Origin: an uncultured Oscillospiraceae bacterium
GTDB taxonomy: Bacteria; Bacillota; Clostridia; Oscillospirales; Acutalibacteraceae
Direction: 5' to 3'
DNA length: 64,000 nucleotides
Assembly: GCA_958366985.1 (NCBI GenBank)
Contig: CATXDC010000002.1
Coordinates: forward strand, 62,001-126,000
The notes under the pieces were generated by a model. That model saw only the letters and a program-made list of their open reading frames with translations, searched no databases and was not told the DNA's origin. Every line of letters starts with the position of its first letter. The stretch's first letter is position 1. Positions 40,493 to 48,695 of this stretch are shown in pieces. The translations under genes were made by a program, and so were the position numbers.

Positions 40493-41701
40493 TTAACTTT
40501 CCTCTTGTGCCGTTTCCGTGCTTTCAGTCACTGGAACTGCTTCTTCTTCAACATCACACGGACGTTTCCAAAGGTGGATTGTTCCGTTGTCGTTGAGAAC
40601 TTTGAGCATTGTAATCAAAAGAGGCAGCAGGAAAAGTCCGATAAATCCGAAAAGCTTAAGTCCGAAGAACATAGCTATAATTGTAATAAACGGAGGAAGA
40701 CCCAGCTGCATTGCTACAAGCTTCGGTTCGATAATCTGTCTGATAACGGTTATAACTCCGTAGATAATGAGAAGTCCAATTCCCATTCCGACGTCGCCCA
40801 TGATAAAAGAATAAACTGCCCAGGGAAGAAGTATGGTACCGGTTCCGAGAACAGGGATTATGTCTACAATACATGTTACAAAAGCTATGACGAAGACATA
40901 GGAACTTTCGTAAACGCCGACAAGCTTTAAGATGTTAAGACCTATAAACATTTCAGAGAATGTTATGAGCATAATAAGGAGATAGGCTTTAACAATTTTC
41001 TTTAAGGAAGAAAATACCGTGTTTTTGGCATCACGCATAACATGTTTTTTTTCAGGGGGAAGCTGACGCTTGATGAAGCCTGCAATTCTGGGAAAATCCG
41101 CTGTCATGAAGCAGCAGGCGATTATGGCAATTAAGACTGAAACCAAAGCGGAAGGAATCTGCTTTGCAGTGTTCCAGACACCCATTAAGGGAGCTTTAAG
41201 CATTGAAAAATCAATAGAGGGTAAATCCGGAGTAGCAAGATTTGGTCCGGTAGTACCTGAGAGTGCAGCAGAAATGGAAGAGAAAGTATCCATAATTTTC
41301 TTTTCTATTCCGTCGGGTAGGAAAGCGATGGCATCAGCAAGACTTATTTCAAACTGCTCAAGGAACTGAGGAAGATTGTCGAGAATATTTTTAATATAAT
41401 CGAAAAATCCGATAAACTCAGAAATGATTTTTGCTATTATCAGTGAAATGGGACCGAGAAAAGCAAGCAGCAACAATATAACCATTATTACACTTGCGAA
41501 ACCTCTTTTAATCGGTGTTTTTCTTGTAATGAATCCAACCGGACGCTGTAAGAACATCGCTGCAGCAAAAGCGGCCAAGAATGGGAAAGTGATCCAAAAT
41601 GCATAGTGCATAAAAAGATAGAAAAGTACAATTATAACGGCGAAGTAAAAGAAATTAATAAGAAACGCACGTCGTTTTGCGATAGTCTCCGGTTTTGACA
41701 A
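40493..41701 (-). CDS. AI-2E family (PerM/YtvI-like) permease
   Basis: A membrane protein of about 402 residues with seven to eight helices: an N-terminal pair, a long middle segment (about 100-200) between helices, and a C-terminal helical block. That block contains VDIIPVLGTGTILLPWAVYS and IIEPKLVAMQLGLPPFITI, the family signature. The family includes AI-2 exporters, Na+/H+ antiporters and the sporulation protein YtvI; function here is open. The Glu/Ala-rich C-terminal tail is cytosolic. The start TTG at 41701 has AGGAG at 10 bases; GTG 41710 and TTG 41731 are alternatives. Confidence 0.87.
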   Translation of the reverse strand: MSKPETIAKRRAFLINFFYFAVIIVLFYLFMHYAFWITFPFLAAFAAAMFLQRPVGFITRKTPIKRGFASVIMVILLLLAFLGPISLIIAKIISEFIGFFDYIKNILDNLPQFLEQFEISLADAIAFLPDGIEKKIMDTFSSISAALSGTTGPNLATPDLPSIDFSMLKAPLMGVWNTAKQIPSALVSVLIAIIACCFMTADFPRIAGFIKRQLPPEKKHVMRDAKNTVFSSLKKIVKAYLLIMLITFSEMFIGLNILKLVGVYESSYVFVIAFVTCIVDIIPVLGTGTILLPWAVYSFIMGDVGMGIGLLIIYGVITVIRQIIEPKLVAMQLGLPPFITIIAMFFGLKLFGFIGLFLLPLLITMLKVLNDNGTIHLWKRPCDVEEEAVPVTESTETAQEES

Positions 41702-41921
41702 ATTTTTCACACTCCTTTTTGTTGTTAGCAAAGCGAGGATATAAGTATTTTATACCATAATTTGTTATAATACAACCGAGAAATCAACATTTTAACAAAA
41801 ATGAAAATCGGGCTTTATTCTGCTAAAGGTTTATGGTAAAATAAGCTGAATACATTTTAGCGATTTACAGGACTGCTATAATTTTCAGAAAAACGCCTGT
41901 GGCAGATTGGAAGATGATAAG

Positions 41922-43172
41922 ATGAAAGTTGCAGTAATGGGATACGGAGTAGTCGGTTCCGGAGTTGTTGAGGTCTTACAGACTAACAATAAGGAAATCG
42001 TAAAGAGAAGCGGACAGGAATCTGTGGATATCAAGTATATTCTTGATCTGCGTGACTTCCCCGGCGATCCAAATGAAGATAAATTTATCAAGGATTTCTC
42101 TTTGATAGAAAAGGATGAGGAAATTTCCGTTGTTGTTGAAACAATGGGAGGACTTAAGCCTGCTTTTGATTTTGTAATGGCTTGCCTTAAATCAGGAAAA
42201 AGCGTAGTTACATCAAATAAGGAGCTTGTTGCCGCAAAGGGATATGAGCTTCTTGAAGCGGCTAAAGAGAATAATGTAAATTTCCTTTTTGAAGCCAGTG
42301 TCGGCGGAGGTATTCCGGTTATCAGACCCATGAGCCAGTGTCTTGCAGCCAATAAAATAGAAGCTGTCGCAGGTATTCTTAACGGAACTACTAATTTTAT
42401 TCTTACAAAGATGATAGATGACAACATGGATTTTGCTGAGGCACTTAAACTTGCCCAGGAAAACGGATATGCTGAGAGAAATCCCGCAGCGGATGTTGAG
42501 GGAATGGATGCATGCAGAAAAATCTGCATTTTAGCTTCTCTTGCATATGAGCACCATGTTTATCCCGATGGAATCTACACTGAGGGAATTACAAATGTAA
42601 CCCTTGAAGATGTAGCTTATGCAGAAAACTGGGGCGGAGTTATAAAGCTTATAGGAGCAACTGAACCTGTCGGCGACGGTGAGCAGATAGCTGTTTATGT
42701 AAGACCCTGCTTTGTATCCTCACACAGCCAGCTTGCAAATGTAAATGATGTTTTCAATGCTGTACTTGTAAGAGGCGACGCCCTTGGCGATTCCGTATTT
42801 TACGGTAAGGGAGCAGGTAAGCTTCCCACAGCCAGCGCAGTAGTTGCAGACGTAATCGACTGTGCAAGACACATTGAAAAGAGAAAGCTTTTCGGCTGGG
42901 GACCTGCTAAGGAGAACTTTGTTGCAGATACAATGGAACTTCCGGTTTCAGCTTATGTACGCTTTACTTCTTCCGATGCACAGGGAGCAAAAGCTGCTCT
43001 TACTGCAAAATTCGGCGGAGTTCAGGAGCTTACAAGAGAGAATCAGCCTGAAAATGAAAAAGCATTTGTCGTTTGTGCAGGCAGCGAAAAGTCTCTGAGA
43101 GAAGAGCTTGAACGCCTTAGCGGTGAAGGAGATTTCAAACTCCTTTCACTTATGAAAATAGCGGATTTTTAA
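41922..43172 (+). CDS. hom: homoserine dehydrogenase
   Basis: This enzyme reduces aspartate semialdehyde to homoserine, leading to threonine and methionine. The 416-residue protein has the Rossmann motif VAVMGYGVVGSGVVEVL, TSNKELVAAKGYELLEAA, GGGIPVIRPM, the catalytic region LNGTTNFILTKM and NPAADVEGMDACRKI. A C-terminal ACT domain (about 330-410) probably binds threonine for feedback. The ATG 41922 has GGAAG at 9 bases; the TTG at 41907 is less good. It lies 52 bases before the aspartate kinase gene, so the two form a pathway operon. Confidence 0.96.
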   Translation: MKVAVMGYGVVGSGVVEVLQTNNKEIVKRSGQESVDIKYILDLRDFPGDPNEDKFIKDFSLIEKDEEISVVVETMGGLKPAFDFVMACLKSGKSVVTSNKELVAAKGYELLEAAKENNVNFLFEASVGGGIPVIRPMSQCLAANKIEAVAGILNGTTNFILTKMIDDNMDFAEALKLAQENGYAERNPAADVEGMDACRKICILASLAYEHHVYPDGIYTEGITNVTLEDVAYAENWGGVIKLIGATEPVGDGEQIAVYVRPCFVSSHSQLANVNDVFNAVLVRGDALGDSVFYGKGAGKLPTASAVVADVIDCARHIEKRKLFGWGPAKENFVADTMELPVSAYVRFTSSDAQGAKAALTAKFGGVQELTRENQPENEKAFVVCAGSEKSLREELERLSGEGDFKLLSLMKIADF

Positions 43173-43224
43173 TTTTAATCATACCATGATAGTAAACACC
43201 TATAAATAAATCAGGAGGACAATT

Positions 43225-44433
43225 ATGGGACTTATAGTACAGAAATTCGGCGGAAGCTCTGTTGCCAACGCTGAGAGAGTTATGAACGTTGCCCGCATTG
43301 TAACCGAAACTTATCACAGCGGAAACGATGTTGTTGTAGTTGTTTCTGCACAGGGCGATACAACAGATGATTTGATTGCCAAGGCTGCTGAGATTAATCC
43401 CAAGGCTTCAAAGCGTGAGATGGATATGCTCCTTACAGCAGGTGAGCAGATGTCAATTTCACTTCTTGCTATGGCTATTGAATCACTTGGATATCCTGTT
43501 ATTTCGCTTCTCGGCTGGCAGGCAGGATTCAACACAAATTCCGCTTACAGTATGGCGAGAATTAAGTCCATTAAGACAGACAGACTCCGTGCTGAGCTTG
43601 ATAAGCGCAACATTGTTGTTGTAGCAGGTTTCCAGGGACTTAATAAGTATGATGACCTTACAACTCTCGGCAGAGGTGGTTCCGATACCAGCGCAGTTGC
43701 AATTGCAAGTGCACTTCATGCAGACCGCTGCCAGATATTCACCGATGTTGAAGGCGTTTATACTGCCGACCCGAGAAAGGTTCCCGGCGCAAGAAAGCTT
43801 AAGGAAATCACATATGATGAGATGCTTGAGCTTGCAACACTTGGTGCACAGGTTCTCAATAACCGTTCTGTTGAAATGGCAAAGAAATATAATGTTGAAA
43901 TCGAGGTGCTTTCAAGCCTTAAGAGAGTACCCGGCACAATAGTCAAGGAGGTAGCAAACGTGGAAAAAATGCTTGTAAGAGGTGTCACAAAGGACACAGA
44001 CGTAGCCCGTATTTCAGTTGTAGGAGTTCCCGATGTTCCCGGTATTGCATTTAAGCTTTTCGCAAAGCTTGCCGCTAAGGGAGTAAACGTTGATATAATT
44101 CTTCAGTCCGTAGGCCGTGACGGCACAAAGGACATCACCTTCACAGTAAGCGAGGGCAACGGACCTCTTGCTGTTGAGCTTGTAAAAGAGGTTGTTGATC
44201 TTCCCGATGAGAAGATTGTATGCGACACAAACGTTGCAAAGATCTCAGTAGTTGGTGCAGGTATGGAAACTCATCCTGGTACTGCTTCCAAGATGTTCGA
44301 GGCTCTTTATGAGATCAATGTAAACATCCAGATGATAGCAACAAGCGAAATCAAGATCTCTGTTCTTATTGATGAGAAGGATGCCGACAGAGCTGTTACA
44401 GCAGTTCACAACAAGTTCCTTCCTGAAGAATAA
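43225..44433 (+). CDS. lysC: aspartate kinase, class II type with internal start
   Basis: This enzyme phosphorylates aspartate, the first step to lysine, threonine and methionine. The 402-residue protein has the kinase start VQKFGGSSVANAERVM, TLGRGGSDTSAVAIA, FTDVEGVYTADPRKV and two C-terminal ACT domains (about 255-400). The length is that of the Bacillus LysC/Corynebacterium type, in which the C-terminal part is also made separately as a beta subunit. An AAGGAGGT followed 7 bases later by an in-frame GTG (43960, codon 246) fits this exactly. AGGAGG precedes the main ATG. Confidence 0.97.
   Translation: MGLIVQKFGGSSVANAERVMNVARIVTETYHSGNDVVVVVSAQGDTTDDLIAKAAEINPKASKREMDMLLTAGEQMSISLLAMAIESLGYPVISLLGWQAGFNTNSAYSMARIKSIKTDRLRAELDKRNIVVVAGFQGLNKYDDLTTLGRGGSDTSAVAIASALHADRCQIFTDVEGVYTADPRKVPGARKLKEITYDEMLELATLGAQVLNNRSVEMAKKYNVEIEVLSSLKRVPGTIVKEVANVEKMLVRGVTKDTDVARISVVGVPDVPGIAFKLFAKLAAKGVNVDIILQSVGRDGTKDITFTVSEGNGPLAVELVKEVVDLPDEKIVCDTNVAKISVVGAGMETHPGTASKMFEALYEINVNIQMIATSEIKISVLIDEKDADRAVTAVHNKFLPEE
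43945..43962 (+). promoter_or_regulatory. internal ribosome site and GTG start for the aspartate kinase beta subunit
   Basis: AAGGAGGT (43945-43952), seven bases, then GTG (43960-43962) in frame with lysC. Translation from here would give a 157-residue protein made of the two ACT domains only. Confidence 0.7.
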
Positions 44434-44447
44434 TTAACTTAATAAAC

Positions 44448-44490
44448 AAATAAGGGACGATGCTTTATGCATCGTCCCTATTTATTTATG
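44448..44490 (+). terminator. terminator of hom-lysC
   Basis: AAATAGGGACGATGC-type arms (AATAAGGGACGATGC with GCATCGTCCCTATT) are followed by TATTTATT, starting about 15 bases after the lysC stop. Confidence 0.85.
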
Positions 44491-44723
44491 TGAACACTTA
44501 TGAAATATGTGTTTTTTATAAATTATATGTAGAAATTGCGAAATTACAAAAAATATCAAAGAAAATGGTCAAAATGCAATTAGGAAAATGCATTAAAAGT
44601 TCCTTTAATATTAGTGTAAAATACATGAATTTTACTTTTAATGTAGCTAAGTTTATATAATTATTGACCCATGAATTATTTTGTAATAGAATTAAACAAA
44701 GTGATTGTTTGGAGGAGATGGAC

Positions 44724-46862
44724 TTGGCGAAATTTAAAGAAGTTGCATCCGGCGTTATAAAAGATGTAACAAGCCATTGGAGTAAACCCGCAAAGGGTAA
44801 TTATGTTTCCTATAAGGAAATTGTAAATTTAGGTATCGGAGGCATGGGTCAGCAGCTTATAACCCTTATCACAGGCTGTCTAGCTCTTTCTGCCGGAAAC
44901 ACTCTTTTGGGAGCTACTCTCGGTATAAAGCCTTTGCATCTTCAGTATATGGCAACGGTGCAGACTGTTTTCAATCTTATTTTTTACGTTATAAGAGGCA
45001 GGATTGTTGACAATACAAGAACAAAATACGGTAGGTTCCGTCCGTACATTGCTATAATGGGCTTCCCCCTTGTAATACTTTCTACGATATTTATGTTTCT
45101 GCCTTTTGAAACAATGTCGTATAATTCACTTTTGGCCGTTACCTTTTGTTTTGCCATAACGATAAGCATGGTACAGCCTTTCTATACGGATACATACGGA
45201 GAAATGCAGACTGTTATCAGTCCCGACAGTAAGGAACGTACAAAGATTATAACTATCAACGCCCTTGTTTATTCTGCGGCGCCTACTATTACAGGTCTGC
45301 TTATTCCTATTCTTGTAAACTTCACAGGCGGATATACCAATATTGCTACATACCGTTATATATATGTTCCTACGGCTCTTCTCGGTTTGGGACTTAACTT
45401 CTTTACGGCTTTCGGCTGTAAGGAGAGAGTTGTCGCTTCAAAAAGCTATGTTCAGCGCGTAGGAGTTATTGAAGGATGTCTTCAGATTTACAGAAACAAA
45501 CATTGGTGGCTCAGAACAATAGCCGGTATTATCGGATTCCTTGAGGGTGCCAGCGGCGTAATCTTTATGTGGATTTACATCTACGGGGTACAGAATACAA
45601 CTCAGTATGGATTACTTAGCACTGTACTCGGTTCTGCCTCCGGAATAGGAATGGCAATAACCCCGTGGGTTCTTGGAAAACTCGGCAATAAAAAGTTGCT
45701 TATTTTCCACAACTCCATGAATATCCTTTTCCTTACGGCTATGACTTTCACTTTTAAAATTCCGCTGCTTTTGTTCGTATTCATATACGGAAATGCGGTA
45801 ATAAATTCCTTTGCCAACGTATACAATCAGGTTATGCACTCTGAGGTAAAGGATTATCAGCAGTATATTTCCGGCAAGAGAATGGACTTTATGTTCGGAG
45901 CGGCAGGACTTATAACTACTCCGATTACTATTTGCACAGGATATGTAATTCCATATGTTTATGAGTACATGGGACTTACCGTTGACTACGATATTCTCTA
46001 TGAACCTCAGGTAAGAAATACTCTGTTTTTAGTACTCTGCTGTCTTTCAATTGTAGGTGCAGTACTCAATCTCCTTCCCTTTGCTTTTTACAGTATGTCC
46101 CGTGAAAAGCACCGCAATATAATTAAGGTTCTCGAGTACAGAGCAATGTTTGACGATTATGAGAACGGATGCCTTACTGAGGACAGAATAGCTCTCAATG
46201 TTGAGGGTATAAGGGAGACATATAAATTTGTGGATGCTCCAACTCCCGATTTTGCTCAGCTTCGTAAAAATCTCAAGGATGCAAAGAATAAGCAGGCGAA
46301 GAATGAGGCTTCAAAGGCTCTTAAAGAAGCCAAAGAGCTTATGGTGGAAAAGGAAGCTGCCACTATTCTTACTGATGAGCTGAATAAATTCAAGAATCCC
46401 GAAATGCTTCATCAGGTAAAGCGTGCCAAGGAGCTTCTTAATTACGGAATTGATAATCTTACCGGATTTACTAAAGATATGGTAAGAGAGGCAAAAGCAC
46501 AGGAAGCGACTACAAAAGAAGAAAAGACAATGAAAAAATATGATATCCGCAGGGCTAAAAACCTTGTAAAGATGTCAAAGAGAATAAAGAAGTATTATCC
46601 TGACGGAGTAGAAGTCCCAGACGAGGATCTTGTAGAAAAGGCATTCAATATGCCCAAGGATACCATCGAACAGGATAAGGCACGTTCCCGTGCAGTTGAA
46701 AGAGCTGAAAAAATACTCCTTCGCTACGGCAAGGTTATGAAACCGTGGGTAGAGGCTCAGGAGCTTCTCAAGCAGGAGCGTATCAGCCGCACAATTCTCG
46801 ACGATGTTATGAAAATGTATGATGAAGCTCAGTCTTTGAAGGCTGAATCGGCACAGGCATAA
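44724..46862 (+). CDS. GPH/MFS-type transporter with a long charged C-terminal tail
   Basis: A protein of about 712 residues. The first 460 residues are a twelve-helix permease of the GPH/MFS_2 type (YKEIVNLGIGGMGQQLITL, the loop GRIVDNTRTKYGRFRPYIAI, EVKDYQQYISGKRMD). The remaining 250 residues are a highly charged, helical, Lys/Glu/Ala-rich tail, presumably cytoplasmic (AKNEASKALKEAKELMVEKE and similar). Ordinary GPH proteins end near 460-500 residues. TTG 44724 is preferred because GGAGG is 8 bases upstream; ATG 44718 is only 2 bases from it. A lipoprotein gene follows after 12 bases. Confidence 0.82.
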   Translation: MAKFKEVASGVIKDVTSHWSKPAKGNYVSYKEIVNLGIGGMGQQLITLITGCLALSAGNTLLGATLGIKPLHLQYMATVQTVFNLIFYVIRGRIVDNTRTKYGRFRPYIAIMGFPLVILSTIFMFLPFETMSYNSLLAVTFCFAITISMVQPFYTDTYGEMQTVISPDSKERTKIITINALVYSAAPTITGLLIPILVNFTGGYTNIATYRYIYVPTALLGLGLNFFTAFGCKERVVASKSYVQRVGVIEGCLQIYRNKHWWLRTIAGIIGFLEGASGVIFMWIYIYGVQNTTQYGLLSTVLGSASGIGMAITPWVLGKLGNKKLLIFHNSMNILFLTAMTFTFKIPLLLFVFIYGNAVINSFANVYNQVMHSEVKDYQQYISGKRMDFMFGAAGLITTPITICTGYVIPYVYEYMGLTVDYDILYEPQVRNTLFLVLCCLSIVGAVLNLLPFAFYSMSREKHRNIIKVLEYRAMFDDYENGCLTEDRIALNVEGIRETYKFVDAPTPDFAQLRKNLKDAKNKQAKNEASKALKEAKELMVEKEAATILTDELNKFKNPEMLHQVKRAKELLNYGIDNLTGFTKDMVREAKAQEATTKEEKTMKKYDIRRAKNLVKMSKRIKKYYPDGVEVPDEDLVEKAFNMPKDTIEQDKARSRAVERAEKILLRYGKVMKPWVEAQELLKQERISRTILDDVMKMYDEAQSLKAESAQA

Positions 46863-46874
46863 GGAGGTAACAGT

Positions 46875-47720
46875 ATGAAAAAGAAAATATTACGCAGTAT
46901 CTCCGCAGTGCTTTTAGGTGCTTTTATCCTTGGTTTTGCAGGATGTGCTCAGCCTACCCCGGAGGAATTTGACACTCAGTTTAAAACAGCTATTGAAAAT
47001 TCCTTTAGTGCTCCGTTCTTTTATTGGAAAGAAACATATGTAAACGGAAAAAATTCAAAGTACACATCATGTAATGTCCTTACAGCACTCGACAATAAAT
47101 ATGAGCCCATACTTGATGAAAACGGTGATTACGCAGAGGTTTCAATTAATATAATGAAAACCGAAAATGAGAAAAGCGTATATCAGCTCTACTGCGGAAA
47201 ATCAGCTTCTTCTCAGGGCGGAGAAGCAAAGGAGATGCTTTTCACTAAAGATATAAATCCTGAAACTGAAAAGTCGGTAAATAAAGTAACTCCCATGACC
47301 GTAGAGGAATATTTGAAACATAAGGATTTTGAACCGTATACCCTTGAAGCAAAGCTCAAAGAGGTCTCTGGTCTTACAACTGCCGATATGGATTTGACAG
47401 CGGATAAATGCGGTATCGAAAAGAAAGGCAACGTCACGAAAATAAATTTCACTCTTACCGATGAGTATTTTGAAAGATACGAAAAAGAAAACGGCGAGCC
47501 TTCAATGTTTGAGGGTAGCAAGAGAGTAGAAATCGAAATGGCATTTGAGCGTATTTCTCATATTATTGTATATTCTGAGGAACCCATCGCAGGCAGTAAT
47601 ATGACAATTGAAACTGAGCCATATAAGCTGTTTATTGTTTATCTCGGACCGAAATTTTCAATTCCCTCCTATGACGAAAAGGATGCGGATGGAAATCCGG
47701 TGTATGAATTAGTAGGATAA
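46875..47720 (+). CDS. lipoprotein of unknown function
   Basis: A 281-residue exported lipoprotein. The signal peptide MKKKILRSISAVLLGAFILG ends in FAGC (Cys24 lipobox), and AQPTPEEFDTQ follows. The mature part is rich in Glu, Lys and Tyr, lacks internal membrane segments, and was not matched to a family. Its shape (repeated beta-strand/helix segments, KVTPMTVEEYLKHKDFEPYT) is that of a soluble extracytoplasmic domain. GGAGG lies 8 bases before ATG, and the MFS gene with the long tail ends 12 bases upstream, so the two are co-transcribed and may work together. Confidence 0.85.
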   Translation: MKKKILRSISAVLLGAFILGFAGCAQPTPEEFDTQFKTAIENSFSAPFFYWKETYVNGKNSKYTSCNVLTALDNKYEPILDENGDYAEVSINIMKTENEKSVYQLYCGKSASSQGGEAKEMLFTKDINPETEKSVNKVTPMTVEEYLKHKDFEPYTLEAKLKEVSGLTTADMDLTADKCGIEKKGNVTKINFTLTDEYFERYEKENGEPSMFEGSKRVEIEMAFERISHIIVYSEEPIAGSNMTIETEPYKLFIVYLGPKFSIPSYDEKDADGNPVYELVG

Positions 47721-47736
47721 AGTCTATAACAAATAA

Positions 47737-47765
47737 TTGCCGCCGCAGATTCTCTGCGGCGGCAA
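47737..47765. terminator. hairpin after the lipoprotein gene
   Basis: A perfect stem TTGCCGCCGCAGA / TCTGCGGCGGCAA lies 16 bases after the stop. It has no T-run on the plus strand, so it may be weak. Confidence 0.6.
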
Positions 47766-47875
47766 AACTTTTCATGTTAAATATTTAAAGAACAAATGCC
47801 TGAGGATATATTTAATAAGCAAACCTTAATCGCAGGTGGTTTTGTTTATTAATTGCTGAAAAACGGTGTGCGGCT

Positions 47876-47895
47876 TAAAAGCGGACTTGTCCGCA
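47876..47895 (-). terminator. terminator of the dCMP deaminase gene
   Basis: On the minus strand GCGGAC-AA-GTCCGC is followed by TTTTAAG, a few bases after the stop codon. Confidence 0.65.
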
Positions 47896-47898
47896 GTA

Positions 47899-48393
47899 TT
47901 AAACGCTCTCTTCTTTAAGATCGATTGTTATTGTGGGATGGCTGAAAGTGAGCTTTGTGTATTTAATGCCCGCTGCTGTAAGCATGCGCTTTGAAGCTTT
48001 AACGTCAACGCTGTCGGCGTATTTGTCGGAAAGATAGATTATCTCCTTTATTCCGCACTGAATAATAGCTTTGGCGCATTCGTTGCAGGGGAAAAGAGGA
48101 ACATAGATTTTGCATCCCTCAAGGGAACCGCCGGGGTTGTTGAGAATGGCATTAAGCTCGGCGTGGCATACATAGGGATATTTTGTATCATACTTGTCTC
48201 CAGTTCTGTCCCAAGGGAAATCGTCGTCGCTGCATCCTATGGGGAAACCGTTGTAGCCTACGGACATAATTTTATTTTTCTGATTTACAATACAGGCTCC
48301 TACCTGTGTGTTGGGGTCCTTGCTGCGCATGGAAGCCAAAATAGCAACACCCATAAAATATTCGTCCCAGGAAATGTAATCTTTTCTTTTCAT
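47899..48393 (-). CDS. comEB: deoxycytidylate deaminase (ComEB-like)
   Basis: This zinc enzyme deaminates dCMP to dUMP for thymidylate synthesis. The 164-residue protein has the zinc site and catalytic Glu in CHAELNAILN and FPCNECAKAIIQCGI, after DPNTQVGACIVN and NGFPIGCSDDDFPW at the N-terminus. The name ComEB comes from Bacillus, where the gene lies in the late competence locus; no comEA or comEC is adjacent here. It is a single gene, opposite in strand to its neighbours. The 303-base space up to the secA start (48394-48695) includes both genes' promoters and the secA leader. Confidence 0.92.
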   Translation of the reverse strand: MKRKDYISWDEYFMGVAILASMRSKDPNTQVGACIVNQKNKIMSVGYNGFPIGCSDDDFPWDRTGDKYDTKYPYVCHAELNAILNNPGGSLEGCKIYVPLFPCNECAKAIIQCGIKEIIYLSDKYADSVDVKASKRMLTAAGIKYTKLTFSHPTITIDLKEESV

Positions 48394-48621
48394 TTTTTCG
48401 CCTCCGCTCTTATTATTCGTACTATCTTAAATGCATTTTATCACAGTGAAAACGCCATTTCAATGACTGTATAAAGGTTTATTTCTTACTTAAAATAAAA
48501 AGTGCAAATTTTTACTGTTTTTTTCTTTTGTTTGTGCTATAATGTCTTAAATATAATGGGTTACTTTGTGAAAATGCTCTTTTTCATTAACTGAACATCT
48601 TCCTTACAGCAGCCCGTAAAA

Positions 48622-48657
48622 AATCAGCTGAATCCCATATGTTTTGGGATGCTGATT
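48622..48657 (+). promoter_or_regulatory. hairpin in the secA leader
   Basis: AATCAGC-(TGA)-ATCCCA pairs with TGGGAT-GCTGATT around a seven-base loop, ending 39 bases before the secA start. No T-run follows directly, so it is not a clear terminator; a cis-acting translation control element is possible. A TATAAT (about 48537-48542) upstream is a likely -10 box. Confidence 0.4.
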
Positions 48658-48695
48658 GTTTACAGCTCAGACTAATTCTTCTTGAGGTGATTTTA

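Noticed and set aside
41732..41921. Lysine riboswitch before hom-lysC
   Set aside because: The intergenic stretch is short and AT-rich, and none of the conserved L-box strings were recognised.
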